DNA of 34,257 bases from Micromonospora sp. 15K316 (GCF_004348525.1 NZ_SMKG01000040.1:1-34257); one strand, 5' to 3'. Shown: positions 16,049 through 24,741, counted from the stretch's first letter. Made by a program: numbers and translations. The notes: generated by a model from the letters alone, not told the origin.

Positions 16049-18052
16049 TCAGAACAGGTCGAGCGGATCGACCTGGAGGCGGACCGGGTCGGCCGCCTTG
16101 CGGGCGCTCCGCGCACCGGCGGCGGCGTGCAGCGCACCGGCGAGCGCGGCGGCCCGCGCGCGGGGCACCCGCACCAGCATCCGCTCCCGCTCGCCGTCGG
16201 CCGGGACGGGACCGAGCACCTCGGCGCCGTCGGGCAGCCGCGCCTCGTCGAGCAGGTCCGCCACCGCCGCGGGCAGCCCGGTCACGCTGGCCATCCGGAC
16301 CGCGGGCGGGAAGCCCAGCTCACGCCGCTCGGCCAGCTCGCGGGCCGCGAACCAGCCGGCGTCCCAGCGCAGCAACGCCTGCACCGGCGCGAGCGCCCCG
16401 TCGGCGACCACCACCACCCGGCCGCCGGCCCCGGCGGGCCGGGCCAGGGCCGCCGCCGCCAACCAGCGACGCAACGCCTCCTCCCCGGCCCGCAGGTCGG
16501 CCCGGGTGAGCAACGCCCACGAGTCGAGCAGCAGCACCGCCCCGTAGCCTCCCTCGGCGACCGGTTCGGCGCCCGGCGTGGCGATCACCAGGCCGGCCCC
16601 GCCGGGCACACCGTCGAGCACCTCGTCCCGGCCGGAGGTGCGCACCGACACCCCGGGGAAGGCCCGGCCCAGCTCCTCGGCGGTCCGCCGGGCGCCGGTG
16701 ACCGCGGCCCGCAGCCGCCGCCCGCCGCACTCCGGGCAGGCGTACGCGACGGCCACCCGGCCGCACCAGCGACAGGCGGGCGGGGCGGTCGCGGAGGGCA
16801 GCGCGAGCGGGCCGGCGCAGTGCGCGCAGCGGGCCGGTGTGCGGCACTGCGCGCAGGAGACCGAGGGCAGGTAGCCGCGGCGGGGCACCTGCACCAGCAC
16901 CGGCAGGTCGGCGCGGAGCGCGTCCCGGGCCGCCGTCCAGGCCAGGCTGGGCAGCCGCGCCGTGGCCGCTCCGGGGTCGCGGGCCAGCTGCGGGTCGTCG
17001 CCCACCGGCGCGATCGCGGGGGTACGGGTCCGCACGGTGGCCCGGTCGGCCACCACCTCCCGCGCCCACCCGGTCTCCAGCAGCAGCTGCGCCTCGGCGG
17101 TACGGGCGTAGCCGCCGACCAGCACGCCCGCCTCGGCCAGCTGGGCGCGGGTGAGCAGCACCTCGCGGGCGTGCGGGTAGGGGGCCCGGGGCTCGGCGTG
17201 CAGGTCGTCGCCGTCGTCCCAGATCGCGACCAGGCCCAGCCGCTCGACCGGGGCGAACATCGCGGCGCGGGTGCCGATCACCACCGGCACGTCACCGCGC
17301 CGCGCGGCGAGGAACGCCCGGTAGCGGCGGGCCGGGCCGAGCGCCGCCGAGAGGCAGACGTGCCGTCCCGGGCCGAGCGCGGCGGCCAGCGCGGCGTCGA
17401 GGCGGTCGAGGTCACGGTTGTCGGCGACGACCACCACGGCGCCCCGGCCGCCGGCGACGGTCGCGGCGACCGCCTCGGCGTAGCGGGCCGCCCAGTCCTC
17501 CCCGGCGAGCGCGGACCAGACCGCGCGGGGCGCGCGCCCGCCGGCGAGCGCCCGCAGGTAGGCGGGGCCGGCCGGGTAGTCGCGCCAGCCGTCCGGTCCG
17601 GGCTCCGCCGGGGCGGGCCGCTGCCCCGGCACCGGCCCGGGGCCGGGCCGGCCGGTGCCGGTCTCCTCTGGATGATGCGGGGCCGGCACGGACTCCGGCG
17701 TGGCCGGCTCGGCCGGCGGCGGGCCGTCCGGGCGCGCCTCCTTCTCCACCCGGGCGTGCCGGGGTGGTACGGCCAGCCGCAGCACGTCGGCGAGGCTGCC
17801 GGCGTACCGGTCGGCGACCGCCCGGGCCAGTCGGGCCACCTCCGGCGAGAGCACCGGCTCCGGGGAGACGACCTTCTCCAGGTACGCCAGGCGGGGGTGG
17901 TCGGAGCTCGCCACCCGCTCCAGCAGCCAGCCGTCCACCAGTTGCCCGGCGAACCGGACCTTCACCCGGACCCCCGGCACCGCCTGCTCGTCGAGCGTGG
18001 CCGGAACCAGGTAGTCGAAGGGCCGGTCCAGGTGGGCCAGGGGGACGTCCAC
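16049..18052 (-). CDS. priA: PriA-type primosomal protein N', helicase motifs lost
   Basis: Actinobacterial version of the replication-restart protein. The N-terminal DNA-binding domain is recognisable (VPLAHLDRPFDYLVP near the start), and the zinc-binding region carries eight cysteines in four C-x2-C pairs (about residues 398-441). Walker A (GxxGSGKT) is absent, and the DEAH box position reads WDDGDDL; the family in this phylum is known to lack helicase motifs. An internal Pro/Glu-rich linker lies near 135-180. The listed start GTG 18052 is the first usual start after metK, but it removes the first strand (PVARVCVDVP) and has no ribosome-binding site. A CTG at 18115, overlapping the metK stop as CTGA, would give 688 residues and fit the family better. 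Confidence 0.85.
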   Translation of the reverse strand: MDVPLAHLDRPFDYLVPATLDEQAVPGVRVKVRFAGQLVDGWLLERVASSDHPRLAYLEKVVSPEPVLSPEVARLARAVADRYAGSLADVLRLAVPPRHARVEKEARPDGPPPAEPATPESVPAPHHPEETGTGRPGPGPVPGQRPAPAEPGPDGWRDYPAGPAYLRALAGGRAPRAVWSALAGEDWAARYAEAVAATVAGGRGAVVVVADNRDLDRLDAALAAALGPGRHVCLSAALGPARRYRAFLAARRGDVPVVIGTRAAMFAPVERLGLVAIWDDGDDLHAEPRAPYPHAREVLLTRAQLAEAGVLVGGYARTAEAQLLLETGWAREVVADRATVRTRTPAIAPVGDDPQLARDPGAATARLPSLAWTAARDALRADLPVLVQVPRRGYLPSVSCAQCRTPARCAHCAGPLALPSATAPPACRWCGRVAVAYACPECGGRRLRAAVTGARRTAEELGRAFPGVSVRTSGRDEVLDGVPGGAGLVIATPGAEPVAEGGYGAVLLLDSWALLTRADLRAGEEALRRWLAAAALARPAGAGGRVVVVADGALAPVQALLRWDAGWFAARELAERRELGFPPAVRMASVTGLPAAVADLLDEARLPDGAEVLGPVPADGERERMLVRVPRARAAALAGALHAAAGARSARKAADPVRLQVDPLDLF

Positions 18053-18111
18053 GCAGACACGAGCGACCGGCGACCCGTCCGCGGGTCGCCGGTCGCCGCG
18101 CGTGGTGCTGG

Positions 18112-19305
18112 TCAGGCTCCCGCGGCCGACTTGAGGTCGGCGGCCCGCTCGGTGCTCTCCCAGGTCAGGTCGGGCAGCTCCCGGCCGAAGTGGCCGTACG
18201 CCGCGGTCTGCTGGTAGATCGGACGGAGCAGGTTCAGGTCCCGGATGATGGCCGCCGGCCGCAGGTCGAAGACCTCGGAGACGGCCTTCTCGATCGAGGC
18301 CACCGGCACGGTCTCGGTGCCGAACGTCTCGATGAAGAGGCTGACCGGGTGCGCCTTGCCGATCGCGTACGCGACCTGCACCTCGCACCGCTCGGCGAGG
18401 CCGGCGGCGACGACGTTCTTCGCCACCCAACGCATCGCGTACGCGGCCGAGCGGTCCACCTTCGACGGGTCCTTGCCGGAGAACGCCCCACCGCCGTGCC
18501 GGGCGTACCCGCCGTAGGTGTCGACGATGATCTTGCGGCCGGTCAGGCCCGCGTCGCCCATCGGGCCGCCGATCTCGAACCGGCCGGTCGGGTTGACCAG
18601 CAGCCGGTAACCGTCGGTGTCCAGACCGAGGCTCTCCAGCTCCGGGGCGATGACGTGCTCGCGGATGTCCGGGGTGAGCAGCGACTCCAGCGAGATGTCG
18701 GCGGCGTGCTGGCTGGAGACCACGACGGTGTTCAGCCGAACCGGACGCAGCCCCTCGTACTCGATGGTGACCTGCGTCTTGCCGTCCGGCCGCAGGTACG
18801 GGATCGTACCGTCCTTGCGCACGGCGGCCATCCGGCGGGCGAGCCGGTGGGCGAGCGCGATCGGCAGCGGCATCAGCTCCGGCGTCTCGGAGCAGGCGAA
18901 GCCGAACATCATGCCCTGGTCACCGGCGCCCTGGGCGTCCAGCGCGCTCTCCGACGCCCCGGTACGCAGCTCGAAGGCGTTGTCGACGCCCTGGGCGATG
19001 TCCTCCGACTGGGCTCCGATGGAGACGCTGACGCCGCACGACGCGCCGTCGAAGCCCTTCTTCGAGGAGTCGTAGCCGATGTCGAGGATGGTCTTGCGGA
19101 CGATGGTCGGGATGTCCGCGTACGCCTTGGTGGTCACCTCACCGGCGATGTGCACCTGGCCGGTGGTGATGAGGGTTTCCACCGCGACCCGGCTGCGCGG
19201 GTCCTCGGCGAGCAACGCGTCGAGGATGCCGTCGCTGATCTGGTCGGCGATCTTGTCCGGGTGGCCTTCCGTGACCGATTCGGACGTGAAGAGGCGGCGT
19301 GTCAC
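18112..19305 (-). CDS. metK: S-adenosylmethionine synthetase
   Basis: Makes SAM from ATP and methionine. The 397-residue length and motifs are standard: [15 protein letters not shown] (8-22) with metal and ATP residues, [11 protein letters not shown] in the flexible-loop region, and the P-loop-like [16 protein letters not shown]. The start is GTG 19305 with AGGAG four bases upstream; an upstream in-frame GTG/ATG at 19353 lies within the promoter and is rejected. A TACACT -10 box with a palindrome just upstream gives it its own promoter, 87 bases from coaBC. Its stop may overlap a non-canonical priA start. Confidence 0.97.
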   Translation of the reverse strand: MTRRLFTSESVTEGHPDKIADQISDGILDALLAEDPRSRVAVETLITTGQVHIAGEVTTKAYADIPTIVRKTILDIGYDSSKKGFDGASCGVSVSIGAQSEDIAQGVDNAFELRTGASESALDAQGAGDQGMMFGFACSETPELMPLPIALAHRLARRMAAVRKDGTIPYLRPDGKTQVTIEYEGLRPVRLNTVVVSSQHAADISLESLLTPDIREHVIAPELESLGLDTDGYRLLVNPTGRFEIGGPMGDAGLTGRKIIVDTYGGYARHGGGAFSGKDPSKVDRSAAYAMRWVAKNVVAAGLAERCEVQVAYAIGKAHPVSLFIETFGTETVPVASIEKAVSEVFDLRPAAIIRDLNLLRPIYQQTAAYGHFGRELPDLTWESTERAADLKSAAGA

Positions 19306-19339
19306 GGCACTCCTAAGCGTGTGAAAGTCGTTCCGCGGA

Positions 19340-19362
19340 AGTGTAGTCACCACGGTCCGTGG
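19340..19362 (-). promoter_or_regulatory. metK promoter with palindrome between -35 and -10
   Basis: Minus-strand TACACT (19345-19340) is a good -10 box, about 35 bases before the metK GTG. The 13-bp palindrome CCACGGTCCGTGG (19350-19362) fills the spacer and could be an operator. No clear -35 hexamer is seen. Confidence 0.45.
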
Positions 19363-19392
19363 CGGCGGAGGCGGTTACGTCCCTTTCCACCC

Positions 19393-20601
19393 TCACGGGC
19401 GACGGGCGAGCCGCGTCACCACGAGGTCCCAGACGCCGTCGGCGAGGTCCGCCTTGGACTGCTCGGGCATCCGGGTGACCGAGCCGTCCGCGCCGATGAC
19501 GGTCGCCGCGTTGGTGTCGGCGCCGAAGACCTTGTCCGCCCCCACCTCGTTGACGACGATGAGGTCGGCCCGCTTCCGGGCCAGCTTGGCCCGGCCGTTG
19601 GCCTCGGCGTCGCCGGTCTCCGCGGCGAAGACCACCAGCACCTGCTCCGGTCGGCGACGCTCGCCGAGCTCGGCGGCGATGTCCGGGTTGGTGACGAGCT
19701 CGATGGTGGGTGCGCTGCCGTCGTCCGCCTTCTTGATTTTGCCAGGCGCGTAGACGGCCGGGCGGAAATCGGCGGGAGCCGCCGCCATCACCACCGCGTC
19801 GGCGTCGGTGGCCGCCTTCAGCGTGGCCTCCCGCAGCTCCGCGGTCGTACCCACCCGCACCAGATCGACCCCGGCCGGGTCGGCGAGGGAGACGTTGGCC
19901 GCGATCAGGGTGACCCGGGCCCCGCGGGCCACCGCCGCGCGGGCGAAGGCGTAGCCCTGCTTGCCGGAGGAGCGGTTGCCCAGGAACCGGACCGGGTCCA
20001 GCGGTTCCCGGGTGCCGCCGGCGGTGACCACCACCCGGCGGCCGGCCAGGTCGGCGGGGGCGTCGACGCCCCGCGCCAGCGCCCGGCGGGCGACCTCGAA
20101 TATCTCGGCCGGGTCGGGAAGGCGGCCCTTGCCGGTGTCGGCGCCTGTGAGCCGGCCGACCGCCGGTTCGACGACCCGTACGCCCCGGGAGCGCAGCGTG
20201 GCGACGTTCGCCACCGTGGCCGGGTGCTCCCACATCTCGGTGTGCATGGCCGGGGCCAGCACCACCGGGCAGCGGGCGGTGAGCAGGGTGTTGGTGAGCA
20301 GGTCGTCGGCGAGGCCGTGCGCCGCCTTGGCCAGCAGGTCGGCCGTGGCGGGTGCGACGACGACGAGGTCGGCGCCCTTGCCGAGGCGGACGTGCGGCAC
20401 CTCGTGCACGTCGGACCAGACCTCGTCGGCGACCGGTTGCCCGGAGAGCGCCGCCCAGGTCGGCGCCCCGACGAAGCGGAGCGCCGACGCGGTCGGCACG
20501 ACCCGGACCCGGTGGCCCGATTCGGTGAAGAGCCGCAGCAGCTCACACGCCTTGTAGGCGGCGATGCCGCCGCCGACCCCGAGAACGATCTCGGCGGACA
20601 T
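19393..20601 (-). CDS. coaBC: CoA biosynthesis bifunctional protein CoaBC
   Basis: Joins 4'-phosphopantothenate to cysteine (CoaB) and decarboxylates the product to phosphopantetheine (CoaC). The CoaC flavin domain (1-180) shows GGGIAAYKA (9-17), a conserved His in VPHVRL near 70, and PAMHTEMW where E. coli has PxMNxxMW. The CoaB domain (about 187-402) has TAGGTREPLDPVRFLGN, NRSSGKQG, AAPADFRP and the KIKK lysine cluster. The ATG gives 402 residues, the usual length, 16 bases after rpoZ, with only a weak ribosome-binding site, so it may depend on coupling with rpoZ. Confidence 0.96.
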   Translation of the reverse strand: MSAEIVLGVGGGIAAYKACELLRLFTESGHRVRVVPTASALRFVGAPTWAALSGQPVADEVWSDVHEVPHVRLGKGADLVVVAPATADLLAKAAHGLADDLLTNTLLTARCPVVLAPAMHTEMWEHPATVANVATLRSRGVRVVEPAVGRLTGADTGKGRLPDPAEIFEVARRALARGVDAPADLAGRRVVVTAGGTREPLDPVRFLGNRSSGKQGYAFARAAVARGARVTLIAANVSLADPAGVDLVRVGTTAELREATLKAATDADAVVMAAAPADFRPAVYAPGKIKKADDGSAPTIELVTNPDIAAELGERRRPEQVLVVFAAETGDAEANGRAKLARKRADLIVVNEVGADKVFGADTNAATVIGADGSVTRMPEQSKADLADGVWDLVVTRLARRP

Positions 20602-20617
20602 CGTGGTGTGCCCGGAA

Positions 20618-20884
20618 CTACGGCTGGTCGGTCGGCTCGGCGGTGAGCAGGCCGGCGTTGATCTCGCGCATGGCGATGGAGAGCGGCTTCTCCTGCGGGG
20701 TGGTCTCGACCAGCGGGCCGACGTACTCCAGCAGGCCCTCACCGAGCTGGCTGTAGTAGGCGTTGACCTGGCGGGCCCGCTTGGCCGCGAAGATGACGAG
20801 GGAGTACTTCGACGACGTCTTCTCGAGGAGTTCGTCGATCGGCGGGTTGGTGATGCCCTCGGGGTTGGTGGCGATGGATCCCAC
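20618..20884 (-). CDS. rpoZ: RNA polymerase omega subunit
   Basis: Small subunit (88 residues) that wraps the C-terminus of beta-prime and helps polymerase assembly. Family features: [17 protein letters not shown] (14-30), the [12 protein letters not shown] helix (33-44) and a C-terminal [11 protein letters not shown] segment (65-75). The GTG start has AGAGG upstream in AGAGGTAATTC. It sits between the gmk-like gene and coaBC, its normal place in actinobacteria. Confidence 0.96.
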   Translation of the reverse strand: MGSIATNPEGITNPPIDELLEKTSSKYSLVIFAAKRARQVNAYYSQLGEGLLEYVGPLVETTPQEKPLSIAMREINAGLLTAEPTDQP

Positions 20885-20990
20885 GAATTACCTCTGCGTC
20901 TGTCGAACCGCGCGAGCGGTGCGGACTGGCGACCGCGGCTGACTCGCGTGAACCGCGGCCGACTCCGGGCCGCACGGGCGCGGGAGGCGG

Positions 20991-21524
20991 CTAGCCCCGC
21001 ACGCGCGGGCCGGCCGGAGTCGGATATGAAGAACCGAGAAAGCCTACCAGCTCATCCGCGACCCGATCCGTCAGGTCGTGCGTGAGGGCGAGTTCGAAGG
21101 CGCCGGTGACGGCCGGGTCGGGCCGGCCGCCCGGTGGGCACAGCAGCACCAGCCGGGCGTCGGAGAGGCGCTCCCGGACGGCCAGGGCGCCCGGGATGTC
21201 GAGCGGAAGTAACGCGGGTTGCCCGGCGGCGAGCCGGGAGCGCAGGGGTTCGTACGGGGTGCCGCGCCGGTACGGGCCGGCCCGGGACCACTCCAGCAGG
21301 CCACCCGCGGCGATCAGCCCGTCGAATCCCGCGGGGGTCAGGAAGACCCGGCCCACCCCGTCGACCTCGCCCTCGCGGCGGGGTCGGGTGGTCGCCGTGA
21401 CGGGTCGCCACACAGCGGGCGAGCGCGCCCGGACAAGCTCGACGACACTCTCCCGGCCCATGCCCGACGGGCCGGCCAGGACAGTGAGCCGAGCCGCCGG
21501 ACGCGCCCCGCCTTCCGTGCTCAC
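20991..21524 (-). CDS. Degenerate guanylate kinase homologue
   Basis: A 177-residue protein in the usual gmk position (mihF-gmk-rpoZ). The guanylate-kinase fold is recognisable: P-loop-like GPSGMGRES (18-26), TATTRPRREGEVDG (43-56) and AAGGLLEW (72-79). Several key positions are lost: the P-loop Lys is Arg24; the GMP-contact Tyr of the usual VDYxF is replaced (VGRVF); the usual YGTP reads RGTP; and the lid with its RGxE/Arg residues is missing, so the chain is about 20 residues short. Canonical GMP kinase activity is doubtful. It begins with GTG with a weak ribosome-binding site, 25 bases after mihF. No frameshift is apparent and codon use matches its neighbours, so it looks maintained rather than decayed. 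Symbol left blank on purpose. Confidence 0.82.
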   Translation of the reverse strand: MSTEGGARPAARLTVLAGPSGMGRESVVELVRARSPAVWRPVTATTRPRREGEVDGVGRVFLTPAGFDGLIAAGGLLEWSRAGPYRRGTPYEPLRSRLAAGQPALLPLDIPGALAVRERLSDARLVLLCPPGGRPDPAVTGAFELALTHDLTDRVADELVGFLGSSYPTPAGPRVRG

Positions 21525-21549
21525 TGCTTGTTTCTACACGCTGCCGCGA

Positions 21550-21867
21550 TCAGTTGGCGGCGAACTCTCCAAGCAGTGCCTTGCGCTGCTGCTCGCCGAG
21601 GCCTCGCAGGCGGCGGCTGTCGGCGATCTTGAGCTTCTCCATGATCTGGGTGGCCCGGATCTTGCCGATGCCCGGCATCGCCTGCAGGACGGCCGACACC
21701 TTCAGCTTGCCGACGACATCGTCGGCCTCGGCCTTCTCGAGAACGCTCGCAAGGCTGGTCTTGCCCTGCTTGAGGTCCTCCTTCAGCTTGGCACGGGCCT
21801 TGCGGATCTCCGCGGCCTTCTCCAGCGCGGCAGCGCGCTGCTCGGGGGTCAGTGACGGGAGCGGCAC
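21550..21867 (-). CDS. mihF: Actinobacterial integration host factor (mIHF/sIHF)
   Basis: A 105-residue nucleoid protein that binds and bends DNA; not related to alpha/beta IHF. An N-terminal helix region LTPEQRAAALEKAAEIRKARA (about 6-26) precedes a helix-two-turn-helix part with LQAMPGIGKIRATQIMEKL (61-79), the DNA-binding signature of the family. The start is GTG with AGGAG upstream in GAGGAGAACTG. It has its own promoter in the 174-base gap after pyrF and is followed by the gmk-like gene. Confidence 0.95.
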   Translation of the reverse strand: MPLPSLTPEQRAAALEKAAEIRKARAKLKEDLKQGKTSLASVLEKAEADDVVGKLKVSAVLQAMPGIGKIRATQIMEKLKIADSRRLRGLGEQQRKALLGEFAAN

Positions 21868-21970
21868 CAGTTCTCCTCAGGTCCCTATAGCGACGGGCGG
21901 GACGCACCGCCGCATCTGTGAAACGTGGTGTCGCTGTGAACCAAGGGGTCCGTGGTTCCCAGCGCGGGGA

Positions 21971-21999
21971 AAACTAGCGGTCGCCGGACGTTTCGGCAA
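21971..21999 (-). promoter_or_regulatory. mihF promoter (TTGCCG-17-TAGTTT)
   Basis: On the minus strand, -35 TTGCCG (21999-21994), a 17-bp spacer and -10 TAGTTT (21976-21971) lie about 100 bases before the mihF start. The local A/T content is higher than its surroundings. Nothing else is seen in the 21868-22041 gap. Confidence 0.45.
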
Positions 22000-22041
22000 C
22001 GTGGGCGCGCGATGATCTTCGCAAAGTGACCGACCCGTCAG

Positions 22042-22881
22042 TCAGCTCGCGGCGGGTACGACGGCCCGGCACTCGGCCAGCGCACGGTCCGCGGCGGCCC
22101 GCAACGCGGCCACGTCGGGGCCCGCGCCCAGCACCTCCCGGGAGTACGACGGAAGCACCGCGGGCAGGCTCGCGCCGAAGACCGTACGGAGATCGGCGGC
22201 GGTCGCGCCCTGCGCCCCGAGGCCCGGCGCGAGGAGCGGGCCGCCCACCCGGGAGAGGTCGTGACCGGTGTCACCGATCGTCGCGCCGACCACGAGCCCG
22301 AAGCTGCCGAGCGGCTCCGCACCCGCGTTGAGCTGGGAAATCTCGTCGATCACGGTCTGCGCGACGGTCCGCCCGTCGGCGCTGCGGGCGTGCTGCACCG
22401 CCGGTCCCTCGGGGTTCGAGGTGAGCGCCAGCACGAAGACGCCACCACCGTGCTCGGCGGCGAGTTCGAACATCGGGGCCAGCGAACCTACTCCCAGGTA
22501 GGGGCTCGCGGTCACCGCGTCGACATACAGCGGTCTGGATGGGTCGAGGTACGCCTCCGCGTAGGCGCGGACCGTCGAGCCGATGTCGCCGCGCTTGACG
22601 TCAAGCAGAACGAGCGCGCCGCCATCCCGCAACTGTCGGATAGTTGACTCAAGAATCGCGACACCGCGGGCACCAAATCGCTCGAAGAACGCCGACTGGG
22701 GCTTGACCACCGCAACCCGGTCACCGAGGGCGTCCACGACGGTCCGGGCGAACCGGTCGAGCCCCTCGACGTCGTCGGACAGCCCCCAGCGGGCCAGCAG
22801 CCCCGGGTGCGGGTCGATCCCCACGCAGAGCGGCCCCCGCTCGGCCACGGCCCGGTGCAACCGGGCGCCGAAGGTCTCCAT
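22042..22881 (-). CDS. pyrF: Orotidine 5'-phosphate decarboxylase (type 2)
   Basis: Final step of UMP synthesis. The 279-residue chain fits the longer PyrF subfamily 2. The active-site segment LLDVKRGDIGST (92-103) has Asp94, Lys96 and Asp99; CVGIDPHPG (19-27) and VVKPQSAFFE (58-67) bind substrate. The ATG at 22881 follows GGGAGAAG. The frame is open for about 240 further codons upstream into the repeat spacer, but that sequence is Arg/Gly-rich and unlike the family. It is separated from pyrD by 831 bases, unusual for this operon. Confidence 0.95.
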   Translation of the reverse strand: METFGARLHRAVAERGPLCVGIDPHPGLLARWGLSDDVEGLDRFARTVVDALGDRVAVVKPQSAFFERFGARGVAILESTIRQLRDGGALVLLDVKRGDIGSTVRAYAEAYLDPSRPLYVDAVTASPYLGVGSLAPMFELAAEHGGGVFVLALTSNPEGPAVQHARSADGRTVAQTVIDEISQLNAGAEPLGSFGLVVGATIGDTGHDLSRVGGPLLAPGLGAQGATAADLRTVFGASLPAVLPSYSREVLGAGPDVAALRAAADRALAECRAVVPAAS

Positions 22882-23712
22882 CCGTTCTTCTCCCTCTCTC
22901 GTGGTCACCACGGACGGCCCACGCCGCCCGCGTACGCCTCTGTGCCCGCCCGGCCTCCCGGGAGCGCGCCGGGCCCGCCGCGGGGCTCCACCGCCCGTAC
23001 AGCGGCCGGCACGGCCCGTTGGCCGTCGCCCCGGCCACGCCGACTGCGGGCGGCTCCCGGACCACCGCGCGGCGCGGCGCCGGCCGGCTCGGTCGCCGCC
23101 GTGCCCCGCGCCGCAGGGCGGCGTCGATCGAATCCGGGAACGGCCCCGGCGGAACTCCCCCACCGGCCTCGGCACGACGGCGCGGGGCCGCTCGGGCGTC
23201 CGGGTCCGGGCCGGGCGGGTTCCGCCGGGCGACTCCCCCCGGCAGCTCCGGCGCCAGCGGCGAGGTGGTCGACCGCGACGAGACCCGGTACCGGCCCGCC
23301 GGGGCGAGTTCGCCGGCGAGTGGTACCGCCACGACCCGGCGGTCAGGAGCCGACCGCGGCCCGGTCGCGGGCCGACGCTCACCCGGCACGAACCACGCAC
23401 GGCCCCGCCGGAACCAGGCGCGGCCCAGTGCGAGCCGACACCCGGCCGGCACCAACCACGCACGGCCCGGCAGGAACCAGGCGCGGCCCGGCGCGAGCCG
23501 ACACCCGGCCGGCACCGACCGATCGCGGCCCGGCGCGAGCCGACACCCGGCCGGCACCGACCGATCGCGGCCCGGCGCGAGCCGAGCGCGGCCCGATGCG
23601 AGGAGACGCCCACCCCGCACGACCCGAACGCGGGTCGGCGCGAGTCGAGCGGTGCACGGCGCGAGCCGGCGGCCGGGGGTGACCCGGCGGGGCGCCGGCG
23701 TCGCGCCCACGC
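22882..23712. other. 831-bp spacer between pyrD and pyrF without a convincing gene
   Basis: No recognisable gene. Several long frames are open on both strands, as expected for extreme GC content and a repeat whose period is a multiple of three. One patch (about 23303-23350, plus strand) has protein-like codons with G/C thirds, reading GEFAGEWYRHDP, and a minus-strand frame over about 22900-23345 is also fairly coding-like; neither has a good start or ribosome-binding site. A remnant or lineage-specific gene is possible. The right part holds a tandem repeat. Confidence 0.5.
23342..23678. repeat. 21-bp modular tandem repeat array
   Basis: From 23385 to 23594 ten consecutive 21-mers follow a common pattern (GGC-RCSARCC-RNNCRC-GGCCC). 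Sub-types alternate as A-B-C-A-B-C-D-C-D-C, so the array also has 63-bp and 42-bp higher-order periods; two D units (23511-23531, 23553-23573) and two C units (23490-23510, 23532-23552) are identical. Weaker copies extend to about 23342 and 23678. The period equals seven codons and no frame is interrupted. There are no unique spacers, so it is not CRISPR. Confidence 0.85.
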
Positions 23713-24741
23713 TCACCGAACCGGCGGTCGCGCCGGTGTCGCCGCCCGAACGGCGGCGCGGACCAGGGCCGGGCCCCGGTAGATGAACCCGGTGTAGAGC
23801 TGCACCAGGCTGGCCCCGGCGTCGAACATCCGGGCCACGTCGTCCGGGTCGAGGACGCCGCCCACCCCGATCACGGGCAGCCGCCCCCCGGTCTCCCGGT
23901 GGACGAACGAGACGACCTCGCGGGCCCGCGCGGCGAGCGGCCGGCCGGAGAGGCCGCCGGCCTCCGCGCCGCGGGACACGTCGGCGTCGGCCAGGCCGCC
24001 GCGGGCGAGCGTCGTGTTGGTGGCGATCACCCCGGCGGCGCCCCGGTCGAGGCAGACCTCCAGCAGCTCGGCGATCGCCGGCTCGGAGAGGTCCGGGGCG
24101 ATCTTCACGAGCACCGGCTTCTCCCCGACCAGCGCGGCGAGCAGCGCGTCCAGATGGGACCGGTCCTGCAAGGAGCGCAGGCCCGGGGTGTTGGGTGAGG
24201 AGACGTTGACCGCGAAGTAGTCGCCGTACCCCTTCAGCGCCCGGTAGGAGGCGAGGTAGTCCTCGACGGCCTCGTCCAGCGGGGTCACCTTGGACTTCCC
24301 GAGCGAGATCCCCAACGGCACACCGAGCGGCCGGGGCAGCGCCGCCAGCCCGGCGGCCAGCGCCTCGGCCCCGGAGTTGTTGAAGCCCATCCGGTTGACG
24401 ATCGCCTCGCTGTCGGGCAGCCGGAACAGCCGGGGCCGGGGATTGCCCGGCTGGCCGTGAGCGGTCACCGTGCCGACCTCGACGAAGCCGAACCCCAACG
24501 CCGGCCACGCGGGCAGCGCCACACCGTTCTTGTCCATCCCGGCGGCCAGGCCGATCGGGTTGGGGAACTCCACTCCGAACACCGTGCGCGGGGCTCGGGT
24601 CGCGTACCGGGCCCGCAACGCGGCCAGCAGTGCCGGCCGGCGCGACACTCCGGCCAGCCGGCGCAGCGTCCACTCGTGCGCGGTCTCGGCGTCCCCGCCG
24701 CCGAGCCGGAACAGCACCGGTCGTACGAAACGCTCGAACAT
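23713..24741 (-). CDS. pyrD: Dihydroorotate dehydrogenase, class 2
   Basis: Oxidises dihydroorotate to orotate with FMN and passes electrons to quinone at the membrane. Class 2 features: an N-terminal extension for membrane and quinone contact ([12 protein letters not shown]...), [13 protein letters not shown] (60-72), and [12 protein letters not shown] (179-190) with the catalytic Ser. FMN phosphate contacts appear in [11 protein letters not shown] and [13 protein letters not shown] 24741 gives 342 residues; an in-frame upstream ATG at 24795 lies inside an intergenic hairpin and was rejected. It follows carB by 103 bases, an unusually wide gap for this operon. Confidence 0.95.
   Translation of the reverse strand: MFERFVRPVLFRLGGGDAETAHEWTLRRLAGVSRRPALLAALRARYATRAPRTVFGVEFPNPIGLAAGMDKNGVALPAWPALGFGFVEVGTVTAHGQPGNPRPRLFRLPDSEAIVNRMGFNNSGAEALAAGLAALPRPLGVPLGISLGKSKVTPLDEAVEDYLASYRALKGYGDYFAVNVSSPNTPGLRSLQDRSHLDALLAALVGEKPVLVKIAPDLSEPAIAELLEVCLDRGAAGVIATNTTLARGGLADADVSRGAEAGGLSGRPLAARAREVVSFVHRETGGRLPVIGVGGVLDPDDVARMFDAGASLVQLYTGFIYRGPALVRAAVRAATPARPPVR

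Noticed and set aside
18116..18430. priA start at 18430 inside metK
   Set aside because: It would overlap metK by more than 300 bases with non-family, Arg/Gly-rich sequence.
17764..20646. Plus-strand open frame of 960 codons opposite priA-metK-coaBC
   Set aside because: Antisense to three well-supported genes; composition typical of shadow frames.
23385..23594. Possible CRISPR array
   Set aside because: Units are contiguous 21-mers with no unique spacers and no cas genes nearby; it is a simple modular tandem repeat.
22882..23613. N-terminal extension of pyrF by about 240 residues
   Set aside because: The extension is in frame but Arg/Gly-rich and repeat-derived; a good ribosome-binding site and the family N-terminus are at ATG 22881.
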